Shown here in pieces: positions 1 to 9,157 of a stretch of 64,000 nt of DNA (positions are counted from its first letter, which is position 1; each line of letters starts with the position of its first letter). The DNA is from Yinghuangia sp051388915 (lineage in GTDB: Bacteria > Actinomycetota > Actinomycetes > Streptomycetales > Streptomycetaceae). Location of the stretch: the NCBI RefSeq assembly GCF_051388915.1, contig NZ_JBPKBH010000019.1, positions 62,001 to 126,000 on the forward strand, given 5' to 3'. The notes under the pieces were generated by a model. That model worked only from the letters and a program-made list of their open reading frames with translations. It did not search any database and had not been told where the DNA came from. The translations under genes were made by a program, and so were the position numbers.

Positions 1-74
1 GCGTCGACGTCGATCAGGAGGGGTATCCGCGACCGCGCGGACGCGTCGGGCTCGGGCTTCTGGGGGCTGGGCAT
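1..74 (-). CDS. N-terminal fragment of an unidentified protein (cut by window edge)
   Basis: Only the first 24 codons are visible, from an ATG at 74 preceded by a GAAGGGA ribosome-binding site six bases upstream. The fragment starts MPSPQKPEP and reaches a hydrophobic stretch ending LLIDVD. A I-D-V-D-x-H type strand is common near the N-terminus of metal-dependent amidohydrolases, and two such enzymes lie elsewhere in the window, so that is a weak guess. It is the third gene of a minus-strand operon after the thiolase and the luciferase-like oxidoreductase. Confidence 0.5.
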   Translation of the reverse strand, partial: MPSPQKPEPDASARSRIPLLIDVD

Positions 75-156
75 GCTGGTTCCCTTCGTGTCGTGTCGTG
101 TCGGTCCCGGCCCTACCGGTCGGCCCGAACGGTGCGGCCGCCCCCTGATGGGGGAT

Positions 157-1188
157 TCACCGCGTCGCGGCTCGCACCAACGCAACCGAGGCCAGGGGGT
201 CCGGACCTGCCGGGACGACGTTGAGCATCGTCACGCCGGCCTCGTGGTACGCCGCGATCCGTTGCAGAACGTGGTCGGCCGGGCCCACGAGATGAATGTG
301 ATCGATCAGTTCGTCCGGAACCGCAGCTTCCGCGGCGGAGCGGCGGCCGGACAGATAGAGGTCCTGGATGCGCTCCGCCTCGGCCTCGAATCCGTAGCGG
401 CGCACCAGCGCGTTGTAGAAGTTCTTGCCTTTCGCTCCCATGCCGCCGACGTACAGCGCCGTCATCGGGCGGGCAAGGTCGCGCATCGCCGCGCGGTCCT
501 CCCCGATCGCCAGGATGCCGCCGGCCACCAGCTGGAGCGGTTCCAGGTCGGGCGACCTGCGCCTCTGGCCGTCGGCAAGGGCGTCCCCCCAGATCTCCTT
601 GGCCTTCTCGGGGTAGTACAGGTACGGCAGCCAGCCGTCGGCGACCTCGGCGGCAAGTGCCACGTTGCGCTCCCCGAGCGCCGCGAGATACACCGGGATG
701 CGTTCACGGACCGGCCGCGTGAGCATCTTGAGGGGTTTGCCCAGTCCCGTGCCCCTCTCCGACGCCAGAGGCAACTGGTAGACGCCGCCGTGGTGTTCGA
801 CGGTGTCCCGGCGCCATGCGGTGCGGCAGATGTCGACGACCTCGCGGGTCCGCGCGACCGGTCGGTCGTAGGGGACGCCGTGCCATCCTTCGACGACCTG
901 GGGACCGGACGCCCCCAGTCCGAGGATCGCCCGCCCGCCGGAGACCGCATCGAGGCCGGCCGCGGTCTGGGCGATCAGCGCCGGGGTGCGCGAATAGACG
1001 TTGAGGACGCCGGTGCCCACGAGGACACGCTCGGTGGACGCCGCAAGGGCGCCGAGCAGAGTCGGCGAGTCGAAACCGTAGGCCTCGGCAATCCAGACGG
1101 CGTCGAGCCCCTGTTTTTCGAGCTCGACTGCCTGGGCGATGGTCGCGCGCGGGTCGTCCGCATAGCGCAGCGCGGTGCTCAGCTGCAT
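157..1188 (-). CDS. LLM-class (luciferase-like) F420-dependent oxidoreductase
   Basis: A 343-residue TIM-barrel flavin/F420 oxidoreductase of the bacterial luciferase-like superfamily. The family signature is clear: a strand-helix pair with WIAEAYGFD at 32-40 and LGLGASGPQVVEGWHG at about 89-104, then the late VGGMGAKGKNFYN block. Such enzymes move hydride between F420H2 (or FMN) and small organic or acyl-CoA substrates; the substrate here is unknown. I chose ATG 1188 because an AAGGGGA site precedes it and the longer reading frame overlaps the upstream gene. It lies 49 bases downstream of the thiolase, so they are probably co-transcribed. A related paralogue is at 60284-61300. Confidence 0.85.
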   Translation of the reverse strand: MQLSTALRYADDPRATIAQAVELEKQGLDAVWIAEAYGFDSPTLLGALAASTERVLVGTGVLNVYSRTPALIAQTAAGLDAVSGGRAILGLGASGPQVVEGWHGVPYDRPVARTREVVDICRTAWRRDTVEHHGGVYQLPLASERGTGLGKPLKMLTRPVRERIPVYLAALGERNVALAAEVADGWLPYLYYPEKAKEIWGDALADGQRRRSPDLEPLQLVAGGILAIGEDRAAMRDLARPMTALYVGGMGAKGKNFYNALVRRYGFEAEAERIQDLYLSGRRSAAEAAVPDELIDHIHLVGPADHVLQRIAAYHEAGVTMLNVVPAGPDPLASVALVRAATR

Positions 1189-1237
1189 GGAAGGTCTTCC
1201 CCTTTGTCGCGGGTGACGGTCGGAGAGCGTGGAGCGG

Positions 1238-2446
1238 TCAGACCCGTTCGAGGACGACGGCCAGCCCCTGCCCGCCGCCGATGCACATGGTCTCCAGCCC
1301 GTACCGGGCGTTGCGACGATGCATCTCACGGGCCAAGGTGGTGAGGATGCGGCATCCGGTGGCACCCACGGGATGCCCGAGGGAAATACCCGAGCCGTTG
1401 ACGTTGGTGCGTTCCCAGTCCTCGTCGGAGAACTTCCATTCGCGGGTGCAGGCCAGGACCTGCGCCGCGAACGCCTCGTTGAGCTCGATGAGATCCATGT
1501 CGGCCAGGTTCAGGTTCGCGCGGTCGAGCGCGGCCGCGGTCGCCGGTACCGGCCCGATGCCCATCGTCCGCGGCGGCACCCCGGCCACGGCCCAGGAAAC
1601 CAGTCGCACCAGCGGACGGATCCCCTGGCGCTCGGCGTGGTCGGCGGTGGTGACCAGACAGACCGACGCGCCGTCGTTCTGGCCGCTGGCATTGCCCGCC
1701 GTCACCGTCGCCTCCGCGTCCTCGCGAGACCGGACGGCACGCAGCGCGCCCAGCCGCTCAAGAGACGTGTCGTCGCGCGGATGCTCGTCGCGGTCGACCA
1801 CGGTCTCGCCGCGGCGGCCCGGCACGGTGACTGGAACGATCTCCTCCGCGAAACGCCCCTCGGCGTGAGCGGCCACGGCGCGTTGGTGGGAACGGAGCGC
1901 GAGCACGTCCTGCTCGTCACGTCCGATCGCGTACTCGCGACGCAAATTCTCGGCCGTCTCCAGCATGCCGCCGGGGACGGGGTGGTTGCGACCGCCCGCG
2001 GTGACGCGGCCGCGGGCGAGCCGGTCGTGCAGGGCGGTTTCGTTGCCGCGCACGCCCCACCGGACGCCGGTGCTGTAGAACTCCGCCTGACTCATCGACT
2101 CGGCCCCGCCCGCGATCACGAAGTCACCGGCGCCGGACGCCACTTGCATGACGGCGTTGACGACGGCCTGGAGGCCGGAGCCGCAGCGGCGGTCGAGCTG
2201 GTAGCCGCCGACCTCGACCGGAAGCCCGGCGTCGAGCGCCGCGACGCGGCCGAGTCCCGGGGCCTCGCCGTTGGGGTAGCACTGGCCGAGGATCACGTCG
2301 TCGACCAGGTCCGGCGCCAGCCCCGTCCGGTCGATGAGGCCGCGGATGACCGTGGCCGCGAGCTGTGTCACCGGAACATCGCGGAAGGCACCGCCGTACC
2401 CGCCCACTGCCGTTCGGAGTGGCTCGCAGATGACGACGTCTCTCAT
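1238..2446 (-). CDS. Thiolase (acetyl-CoA C-acyltransferase)
   Basis: A 402-residue degradative-type thiolase that cleaves 3-oxoacyl-CoA with CoA to acetyl-CoA (or propionyl-CoA) and a shortened acyl-CoA. The nucleophile is Cys88 in DRRCGSGLQ. The NEAFAAQ block, GHPVGATG (His358) and CIGGGQG (Cys388) complete the active site, so it should be functional. Length is normal for the family. The ATG at 2446 is chosen because the protein then begins with the usual MRDVVICEPLRTAVG; upstream codons run into the divergent promoter. It heads a minus-strand operon and is divergent from the hydratase operon at 2563, with a TAATGTATAC-type operator between. Confidence 0.93.
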   Translation of the reverse strand: MRDVVICEPLRTAVGGYGGAFRDVPVTQLAATVIRGLIDRTGLAPDLVDDVILGQCYPNGEAPGLGRVAALDAGLPVEVGGYQLDRRCGSGLQAVVNAVMQVASGAGDFVIAGGAESMSQAEFYSTGVRWGVRGNETALHDRLARGRVTAGGRNHPVPGGMLETAENLRREYAIGRDEQDVLALRSHQRAVAAHAEGRFAEEIVPVTVPGRRGETVVDRDEHPRDDTSLERLGALRAVRSREDAEATVTAGNASGQNDGASVCLVTTADHAERQGIRPLVRLVSWAVAGVPPRTMGIGPVPATAAALDRANLNLADMDLIELNEAFAAQVLACTREWKFSDEDWERTNVNGSGISLGHPVGATGCRILTTLAREMHRRNARYGLETMCIGGGQGLAVVLERV

Positions 2447-2490
2447 GGGGCCCTCCGTCTTGCCGACACGGCTTGTTGACCTTAAATCAG

Positions 2491-2507
2491 TAATGTATAC
2501 AGTATCC
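2491..2507. promoter_or_regulatory. TAATGTAT-family operator in divergent promoter
   Basis: TAATGTATACAGTATCC contains the perfect 8-base palindrome TGTATACA at 2494-2501. It lies between the thiolase start (2446) and the hydratase start (2563). Related AT-rich sites stand out from the GC-rich background in six other regions of the window. GntR/FadR-type regulators commonly bind GTnnAC-centred sites, and a GntR gene is encoded at 24073-24876. Confidence 0.6.
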
Positions 2508-2562
2508 ATAACTGACGTAGTGTCAAAGACCATGAGTTGCACGGCATGCAGGAGGACACAGG

Positions 2563-3843
2563 GTGGGCGAGGGCGAGTCCCGAAACGGGAAGATATCCGA
2601 TGACGCAATCGCTCGCTTGCGTGCCCGGATCGGGATTCCCGAGCCGCACACGGTGCCGCCGCACTACCGGCTTCCGGGCACCGACGCGTTTCGTCATGTG
2701 GCGGAGGCGTACGGGGACGACAACCCGCTGTGGTGCGATCCGGACTACGGGGCGCAGACCCGCTGGAAGGGCCCGATCGCGCCGCCCGCCCTGGTCGGCG
2801 GCGACTCGCTCGTCGGCGAGGACGAGGTGCCGCAAGTCCCGGAGGAGCACCGGGAGTTGATGAAGGGCGATCCGCTGCGCGGTGTGCACGCGTTCTACTC
2901 GGCGAGCATGCGCGAGTGGTGGGCGCCGCTGGTCCCCAATCGGCGGGTGTTCCGCCGCAACGCCCTGGTCGGGGTGCACGACAAGGCCAGCGCGTTCGCG
3001 GAGCGTGCCGTGCACGAGTGGACCGGCCAGGTGTTCGGCGACGAGACCGGGGCGCTGCTGAGCGGGCAGTACCGGCTGATGATCCGCACCGAGCGGTCCA
3101 AGGCCCGCGGCACCGGCCGGGAGAAGGCCGTCGAGCCCGCTACCTACACCGAGGACGAGATCGCGGCGATCGAGGCGCAGTACGCCGCCGAGCGCCCGCG
3201 CGGCGCCGAGACGCGGTGGTGGGAGGACGTCGAAGCCGGCGACCGGGTCGGCCCGTTGGTGAAGGGCCCCTTCACCGTCACGGACACGGTGTGCTGGCAC
3301 GTGGGCATGGGCATGGGGATGTACGGGGTCAAGGCGCTGCGGCTCGGTGCCGCGAACCGCCGCCGGATCCCGCGGTTCTACCACCGCGACCCGCAGGGCA
3401 TCCCCGATGTGATGCAACGCATCCACTGGGACCCGGAGTTCGCGAAACGCTCCGGCAACGCCACCACGTTCGACTACGGGCGCATGCGGGAGAACTGGCT
3501 CATCCACCTGTGCACCGACTGGATGGGCGACGACGCGTGGCTGTGGCGCCTGGACTGCGAGTTCCGGGCGTTCAACTACACCGGCGACACCCAGTGGCTG
3601 ACCGGCACCGTGACCCGCAAGTACCTCGCCGACGGCGGGCGTCCCGCGGTGGACCTGGACATCGCCGCGGTCAACCAGCGCGGCCGGACCACCACACCCG
3701 GCCACGCGACCATCCTGCTGCCCAGCCGCGAGCACGGTCCCGTACGCCTGCCGGACCCGCCCGGCGGCGCCACCGACCTCGGTGAAGCACTCGCCGCTGC
3801 GGCTCGGCAGTTCGCGGAACAGGACGGAAGGTCCGGCTCGTGA
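2563..3843 (+). CDS. MaoC/FAS1-like dehydratase domain protein (probable enoyl-CoA hydratase)
   Basis: A 426-residue two-part hot-dog protein. The N-terminal third (about residues 30-175) resembles the FAS1-like MaoC N-terminal dehydratase region, with DAFRHVAEAYGDDNPLWCDP and the GPIAPPALVGG block. The C-terminal part holds a second hot-dog with the DYGRMRENWLIHLCTDWMG helix and NYTGDTQWLTGTV. The likely reaction is hydration of an enoyl-CoA. Catalytic residues could not be assigned with certainty. The GTG start at 2563 is fixed by an AGGAGG site eight bases upstream. It is the first gene of a plus-strand operon running to 10111. Confidence 0.75.
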   Translation: MGEGESRNGKISDDAIARLRARIGIPEPHTVPPHYRLPGTDAFRHVAEAYGDDNPLWCDPDYGAQTRWKGPIAPPALVGGDSLVGEDEVPQVPEEHRELMKGDPLRGVHAFYSASMREWWAPLVPNRRVFRRNALVGVHDKASAFAERAVHEWTGQVFGDETGALLSGQYRLMIRTERSKARGTGREKAVEPATYTEDEIAAIEAQYAAERPRGAETRWWEDVEAGDRVGPLVKGPFTVTDTVCWHVGMGMGMYGVKALRLGAANRRRIPRFYHRDPQGIPDVMQRIHWDPEFAKRSGNATTFDYGRMRENWLIHLCTDWMGDDAWLWRLDCEFRAFNYTGDTQWLTGTVTRKYLADGGRPAVDLDIAAVNQRGRTTTPGHATILLPSREHGPVRLPDPPGGATDLGEALAAAARQFAEQDGRSGS

Positions 3844-3883
3844 CGGACACCTGCCAACTGGAACACCCCGGAAGGAACGCCCC

Positions 3884-4684
3884 GTGGCATACCCCGAGCT
3901 CAGGCACCTGAAGCTGGAGCGGCGCGGCCCGGTCGGCTGGCTGATCAACAACCGCCCCGACCGACTGAACGCGATGAACAACGCGATGCGCGACGAATTC
4001 GCCCTCGCCTGGCACGCCCTCGACGACGATCCCAAAGTACGCGTCATAGTGCACACGGGCGAGGGACGCGCGTTCCAGACCGGCGTCGACGTCGCCGAAA
4101 TCGCCGAGGACGGCATCGGCATGGAGCGCTACCGCCAATCGATGGAAGAGTTCGAGGTCCACTTCACCGCCTGGCACCAGGGCGTCACCAAGCCGGTCAT
4201 CACCGCGGTGAACGGACTGTGCGCCGGTGGCGCGTTCCATTGGGTCGCGGACGCCGACATCGTCATCGCCGCCTCGGACGCGCAGTTCTTCGATCCGCAC
4301 GTCTCCGTCGGCCAAGTCGTCGCCATCGAAGCCATCGGCCTGCTGCGCAAAATGCCGTTCGAAGCCGTCATGCGCATGGCCCTCACCGGCCGCCACGAAC
4401 GCACGACCGCACAACGCGCCTACGAACTCGGCATGATCAGCCAGATCGTCGACCCGCCTGCGCGGCTCCGCGATGCCGCCCAGGAACTCGGCGAGACCAT
4501 CGCCCGGAACTCCCCCGCCGCCATGGCCGCCACCAAACGTGCCCTGTGGGGCGCCCTGGAATCGGGCCTCACCGACGCCTGCAAGGCCGGTGCGAAGGAA
4601 TTGGTCTCGATGTGGGGCCACCCCGACCAGGAGGAAGGCCCCCGCGCCTTCGCCGAGAAGCGGGAGCCGCGGTGGACCACGTGA
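3884..4684 (+). CDS. Crotonase-superfamily protein lacking both catalytic glutamates
   Basis: A 266-residue enoyl-CoA hydratase/isomerase-fold protein. The acyl-CoA oxyanion-hole segments are present as FQTGVDV (64-70) and GLCAGGAF (111-118). By eye alignment, the two glutamates used by classical hydratases are replaced by histidines: HWVADADIVIA near 119 and DPHVSVGQ near 139. It therefore may catalyse isomerisation, C-C cleavage or thioester hydrolysis rather than hydration. The GTG start at 3884 is supported by a GGAAGGA site; the ATG-initiated longer frame overlaps the preceding gene. It lies between the MaoC-like hydratase and two acyl-CoA ligases. Confidence 0.85.
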   Translation: MAYPELRHLKLERRGPVGWLINNRPDRLNAMNNAMRDEFALAWHALDDDPKVRVIVHTGEGRAFQTGVDVAEIAEDGIGMERYRQSMEEFEVHFTAWHQGVTKPVITAVNGLCAGGAFHWVADADIVIAASDAQFFDPHVSVGQVVAIEAIGLLRKMPFEAVMRMALTGRHERTTAQRAYELGMISQIVDPPARLRDAAQELGETIARNSPAAMAATKRALWGALESGLTDACKAGAKELVSMWGHPDQEEGPRAFAEKREPRWTT

Positions 4685-4712
4685 CCGACCCGCACCTGCG
4701 CGGGGGGACCCG

Positions 4713-6374
4713 ATGGCTCTGACACCGACCGAACCCGCGGTCTACGCCCCGGGGACGACACCCAGCTCCATTCCCGCGCTGGTGATGGACAGCGCCGAGC
4801 GCTACGGCGACGCGGCGGCCGTTGTCGACAACGAGACCACGCTGTCGTTCCGCGAACTCAGGGACGAAATGCTGCGCGTAGCCCGTGCCGTCCGGCTCCG
4901 GGGCCTCGACCGGGGCGACCGGGCAGCGATCTGGATGCCGAACGGCGCCGCGTGGGTCACGACCGCGCTCGGACTGCTCGCGGCCGGGCTGACGGTCGTT
5001 CCCGTCAACACGCGCTACCGCGCGGAGGAGACTGCGGCGCTGCTCGGACGCACCCGCGCGCGGGCGTTGTTCGTCGACCACGGTTTCCTGGGCTACGACC
5101 ACGTGGGTGAACTCGCGAAGCTGCCCGCCGACGCACCGGTCCCCGGACGACCGGTGGCCGCGCTCCCTGACCTGGACACGATCGTCTGCGCACGCGCGGT
5201 ACCCGTCGACGCTCCCGAAGGCGTAATCACCCTGGGCGACTTCACCACGTCGCGCGGCGGTACACCGGCAGACACCATCGACCTGAGTCCCGTGAAACCG
5301 GACGACACGGCGTACATCATCTTCACCTCGGGGACCACCGGTCCCCCCAAAGGGGTCCAGCTTCTGCACGGTGTGCTGCCGCGCATGTACCAGGACTACA
5401 GCGGCATCTGGGGAATTCGCCGCGGCGACCGGTATTTGTGCCCGCTGCCGTTCTTCCACGCCGGAGGGCAGTCCGCGCTGCTCAGCTGCCTGATCCGCGG
5501 CGCGGCGGTCCTGCCTGTGGCCGTCTTCGACCCGGCCGCGGTCCTGGAGGCTGTGCAGCGGTTCGGGGTGACAGTGATGATCGGCGCCCCGACCATCTTC
5601 ACCGCCATCCTCGACCATCCCGACCGCGACAGCTACGACCTCTCCTCCCTCCGCCTGGCGGCGACCGGCGCGGCTGTCGTACCCGTCGCCATGGTCGAAC
5701 GCGCCCGCACCGAACTCCCCTTCAAGGGGTTCGTCACGGCGTACGGCCTCACCGAGTGCCACGGAACCGCGACCATGTGCGCGCCCGGCGACGACGCGAT
5801 CACCATCGCCACGACGAACGGGCAGGCACTGCCGGGGACGGAGGTGTGCGTCGTCGACCTTGACACCGGCGCGCCGACGGCCGTGGGGGCGGAGGGCGAG
5901 GTCCAGGTCCGCGGCTACCACGTCTCTCCGGGGTATCTCGACGATCCGGCCGGTACCGCCGAGGCGTTCGACGACGACGGATGGCTGCGCACCGGCGACC
6001 TGGGAACCCTCGACGAGCAGGGCAACCTGACGATCACCGGCCGTCTGAAGGACCTCTACATCACCGGCGGATTCAACGTGTCCCCCGCCGAGGTCGAGCA
6101 AGTCCTCTCGCGCCACCCCGCGGTGTCCGAGGCGGCCGTGATCGGTGTCCCGGACGCCCGGCTGGGCGAGGTCGGGCGCGCGTTCGTGATCGCGAAGCCA
6201 GGGGTGCGCGTCGCCGAGGCCGACCTGATCGCCTGGTGCCGCGAGCGCGTCGCGAACTTCAAGGTTCCCCGTTCGGTCGTGCTGTGCGCGGACCTGCCGC
6301 GCAACGCCACCGGGAAGGTACAGAAGACCGATCTGCGCCAAAGTCATGTCCAAGACACGGGTGGGGCGGTATGA
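4713..6374 (+). CDS. AMP-forming acyl-CoA ligase
   Basis: A 553-residue adenylate-forming (ANL superfamily) ligase that activates a carboxylic acid to acyl-AMP and then acyl-CoA. The phosphate loop FTSGTTGPPKG is at 204-214, the A5 motif reads YGLTECHGT, the A7/A8 hinge region is WLRTGDLG and GRLKDLYITGGFNVSP, and the catalytic A10 lysine is in NATGKVQKTDLR near the C-terminus. All key motifs are intact. The ATG at 4713 follows a GGGGGGA site. The stop overlaps the next ligase's ATG (ATGA), so the two are translationally coupled. The substrate is not predictable from sequence. Confidence 0.92.
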   Translation: MALTPTEPAVYAPGTTPSSIPALVMDSAERYGDAAAVVDNETTLSFRELRDEMLRVARAVRLRGLDRGDRAAIWMPNGAAWVTTALGLLAAGLTVVPVNTRYRAEETAALLGRTRARALFVDHGFLGYDHVGELAKLPADAPVPGRPVAALPDLDTIVCARAVPVDAPEGVITLGDFTTSRGGTPADTIDLSPVKPDDTAYIIFTSGTTGPPKGVQLLHGVLPRMYQDYSGIWGIRRGDRYLCPLPFFHAGGQSALLSCLIRGAAVLPVAVFDPAAVLEAVQRFGVTVMIGAPTIFTAILDHPDRDSYDLSSLRLAATGAAVVPVAMVERARTELPFKGFVTAYGLTECHGTATMCAPGDDAITIATTNGQALPGTEVCVVDLDTGAPTAVGAEGEVQVRGYHVSPGYLDDPAGTAEAFDDDGWLRTGDLGTLDEQGNLTITGRLKDLYITGGFNVSPAEVEQVLSRHPAVSEAAVIGVPDARLGEVGRAFVIAKPGVRVAEADLIAWCRERVANFKVPRSVVLCADLPRNATGKVQKTDLRQSHVQDTGGAV

Positions 6375-7885
6375 GGAACCTGAGTGAACTGCTCGAACCG
6401 CGGGATGGCGACGCGGACACGCCCGCGGTCCACGTCGGCGACACCACCATGACCCGTGCCGAGCTGCGCGCCTCGGCCGACGCCCTCGCCACGGTGCTGA
6501 GGCAAGCCGGCGTGCGGCCCGGTCAGGCGGTCGCGGCGATGCTGCCCAACGACGGCGCCACCGTCGCGGCGCTGTTCGGCGTATGGTCCGCCGAAGCGGC
6601 CTACATGCCCCTCAACCCCCGGTTGACCGACGGCGAGGTCGCACGCCTGCTGGAGACGGCCCGTCCGGCGCTGGTGATCACCGACGAGTCGGCCGCGGGC
6701 CGGTTCCCCGGCCTCCCCACCGTCAGCGTCGACACCGCCGGAACCTGGACGGCGGCAACGGCGACGGTGTCACAGACACACGAACACGAACACGGCGTGG
6801 CGCTCATCCAGTCGACGTCGGGGACCACGGGCCGGCCCAAGTCCGTCCTTCTACGCCACGACACCGTCCTGGACCTGCTCGAACCGGTCCTTCGCAACCT
6901 GCTCGGCCCACGCGCCGACGGCAACAGGGCCGCCGAACGCCGCGCGCCGATGCCGAACCTCATCCCGACCTCGCTGTCGCTGTGGGCAGGCATCTACAAC
7001 GTGCTCTTCGCGTTCCGCGTGGGCGCGCCCGTCGTGCTGATCGAACGTTTCGAGATCCGGGAATTCGCAACGACCGTGAAACGCTTCGGGATCCGCTCCA
7101 CCGTGCTGCCACCGGCGGCGATGGTGATGCTGAGCGACGACCCCGCGGTCACGTCGTTGGAGCCGCTGCGCTTCGTACGCAGCATCAGCGCGCCGCTGTC
7201 GCCCCTTCAGGCGCGACGGTTCCGCGACCGGTTCGCCGTGACCGTCCTCAACTGCTACGGCCAGACCGAGATCGGCGGCGAGATCGTCGGCTGGAACGCC
7301 GCCGACGCCCGCGAGTTCGGCGAGTCGAAGCTCGGCGCCGTCGGGCGCGCCAATCCCGGCGTACAGGTGCGGATCACGGGCGCGGACAGCGCGTCGGCGC
7401 CTTCCGGCGAGTCCGGAGAGGTGCAGGTCCGCACGCCGTCTCTCTCCTCCGGATACGCCGACGGTTCGCAGCTTCGGGACCGGATGACCGACGACGGATG
7501 GTTCCGCACCGGCGACATCGGCCGCCTGGACCCGGACGGCTTCCTGTGGATCGACGGCCGCGTGTCCGACATGATCAACCGGGGCGGGCTCAAGGTGTTC
7601 CCCGCCGAGGTCGAGGAAGTGCTGCGACTCGATCCGTCTGTTGCGGAGTGCGCCGTCGTCGGCGTCGCGGACGACCGGCTCGGCGAAGTGCCGTGGGCCT
7701 TCGTGGTCGCCCGCCCGGACACGGACCGTTCGGATGCCGACCTTGAGAGCGTGTGCCGCGAGCATCTGGCGCCGTACAAGGTCCCTGTCCGCTTCGTCCG
7801 CCTGACTGCGCTGCCCCGCAACGACATCGGCAAAGTGCTGTCGCCCGAACTCGTCGAACTCGCTCGCGCGGAGGATCTCCGTTGA
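6371..7885 (+). CDS. Second AMP-forming acyl-CoA ligase
   Basis: A 504-residue ANL-superfamily ligase overlapping the previous ligase by four bases. The phosphate loop is STSGTTGRPKS (about 148-158), with serine in place of the usual final glycine. A5 is YGQTEIGGE, the hinge region reads GRVSDMINRGGLKVFPAEVEE, and the A10 lysine is in NDIGKVLSPELVE. It is divergent from the neighbouring ligase, so the pair probably handles different acids or different stages of one pathway. The short N-terminus with a 62-base adenine-poor linker region (residues 110-140, rich in Thr, Ala and His) is atypical but in frame. Confidence 0.9.
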   Translation: MRNLSELLEPRDGDADTPAVHVGDTTMTRAELRASADALATVLRQAGVRPGQAVAAMLPNDGATVAALFGVWSAEAAYMPLNPRLTDGEVARLLETARPALVITDESAAGRFPGLPTVSVDTAGTWTAATATVSQTHEHEHGVALIQSTSGTTGRPKSVLLRHDTVLDLLEPVLRNLLGPRADGNRAAERRAPMPNLIPTSLSLWAGIYNVLFAFRVGAPVVLIERFEIREFATTVKRFGIRSTVLPPAAMVMLSDDPAVTSLEPLRFVRSISAPLSPLQARRFRDRFAVTVLNCYGQTEIGGEIVGWNAADAREFGESKLGAVGRANPGVQVRITGADSASAPSGESGEVQVRTPSLSSGYADGSQLRDRMTDDGWFRTGDIGRLDPDGFLWIDGRVSDMINRGGLKVFPAEVEEVLRLDPSVAECAVVGVADDRLGEVPWAFVVARPDTDRSDADLESVCREHLAPYKVPVRFVRLTALPRNDIGKVLSPELVELARAEDLR

Positions 7886-7927
7886 TCGGCGTGTGCTCGC
7901 TCCACCGCTCGGAAAGGACACCCGCAT

Positions 7928-9091
7928 ATGCATGACCAGGACGCCGACGACATCGTCGCGGCAGTGAGGGGCTTTGTGCGCGACCGCGTGGTGCCCTTGG
8001 AGAACCGGATCGACGAATCCGACGAGATCCCCGTGGAACTGCGGCGCGCCGCTGCCGAGTTGGGTCTCTACGGCTTCGCCGTGCCCGAAGAGTACGGCGG
8101 CCTTGGCCTCACGATGGGCCAGGAGGCGAGGCTTGTCATGGAACTCGGCTGGACCACCCCGGCGTTCCGGTCGGTCTTCGGCACCAACAACGGTATCGCG
8201 GGGCACACGGTGATCGAAGGCGGCACCGACGCGCAGAAGAAGGAGTGGCTGCCGCGCATGGCGAGCGGGGAGTGGACCGCGTCCTTCGCGCTCACCGAGG
8301 CGGACGCCGGCTCCGATCCCGCCGACCTGCGCACGTCCGTACGGCGCACGCACGACGGCTGGGTCATCAACGGCGCCAAGCGGTTCATCACCAACGCGCC
8401 CACCGCAGACGTATTCATGGTGTTCGCGCGCGACGCCGAAACCCCGGGGAGCCGAGGCGCGGACGGGATCTCGGCCTTTCTCGTCCCCCGGGACACGGCC
8501 GGGCTGACGGTTGGCCCACGGGACCACAAGATGGGCCAGGGCGGCGCGTGGACGGCGGACGTGGTCCTCGACGACGTCGCCGTCCCGGACTCCGCACTGG
8601 TCGGCGGCCCCGCCGGGCACGGCCGCGGATACCGCACCGCGATGCGGTGCCTGGCCCACGGACGCATCCACATCGCCGCGCTGTGCGTCGGTCTGGGGCA
8701 GCGACTGCTCGAAGAGACGGTGGCGTACGCGAAGGGCCGGAAGCAGTCGGGCCGTCCTATCGCGGACTTCCAGCTCGTCCAGGGGCTCATCGCCGACTCG
8801 CAGACCGACGTGTACGCCGGCCGGGCCGCGTTGATGGCGGCGGCACGCGACTACGACAGCGGCACCGACCGGCGGATGGCCCCCAGCATCGCCAAGTACT
8901 TCTGTAGCGAGATGGTCGGCCGGGTCGCCGATCGCGCGGTGCAGGTCCACGGCGGCACCGGCTACATGCGCGGCGTGGCGGTGGAGCGCTTCTACCGCGA
9001 CGCGCGGCTCTTCCGCATCTACGAAGGCACCAGCCAGATCCAGCAGATCGTCATCGCGAAGCAGTCGCTCGGCAACGACGGACGCCCCTGA
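7928..9091 (+). CDS. Acyl-CoA dehydrogenase
   Basis: A 387-residue FAD-dependent acyl-CoA dehydrogenase forming a trans-2-enoyl-CoA and passing electrons to electron-transfer flavoprotein. The FAD/substrate signature FALTEADAGSDPADLRT is near 120-136, HGGTGYMRG precedes the C-terminal helices, and the catalytic base is Glu366 in IYEGTSQIQ. Length and motifs are canonical. The ATG at 7928 follows a GGAAAGG site. It is the fifth gene of the plus-strand operon and would act directly on the product of the upstream ligases. Confidence 0.93.
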   Translation: MHDQDADDIVAAVRGFVRDRVVPLENRIDESDEIPVELRRAAAELGLYGFAVPEEYGGLGLTMGQEARLVMELGWTTPAFRSVFGTNNGIAGHTVIEGGTDAQKKEWLPRMASGEWTASFALTEADAGSDPADLRTSVRRTHDGWVINGAKRFITNAPTADVFMVFARDAETPGSRGADGISAFLVPRDTAGLTVGPRDHKMGQGGAWTADVVLDDVAVPDSALVGGPAGHGRGYRTAMRCLAHGRIHIAALCVGLGQRLLEETVAYAKGRKQSGRPIADFQLVQGLIADSQTDVYAGRAALMAAARDYDSGTDRRMAPSIAKYFCSEMVGRVADRAVQVHGGTGYMRGVAVERFYRDARLFRIYEGTSQIQQIVIAKQSLGNDGRP

Positions 9092-9157
9092 ACTCCGGGT
9101 GCCGAGACCGGTCCGCCGAGCGGTCCCGGCACCCGGCTCCCACAGTGAGAGGATCCC

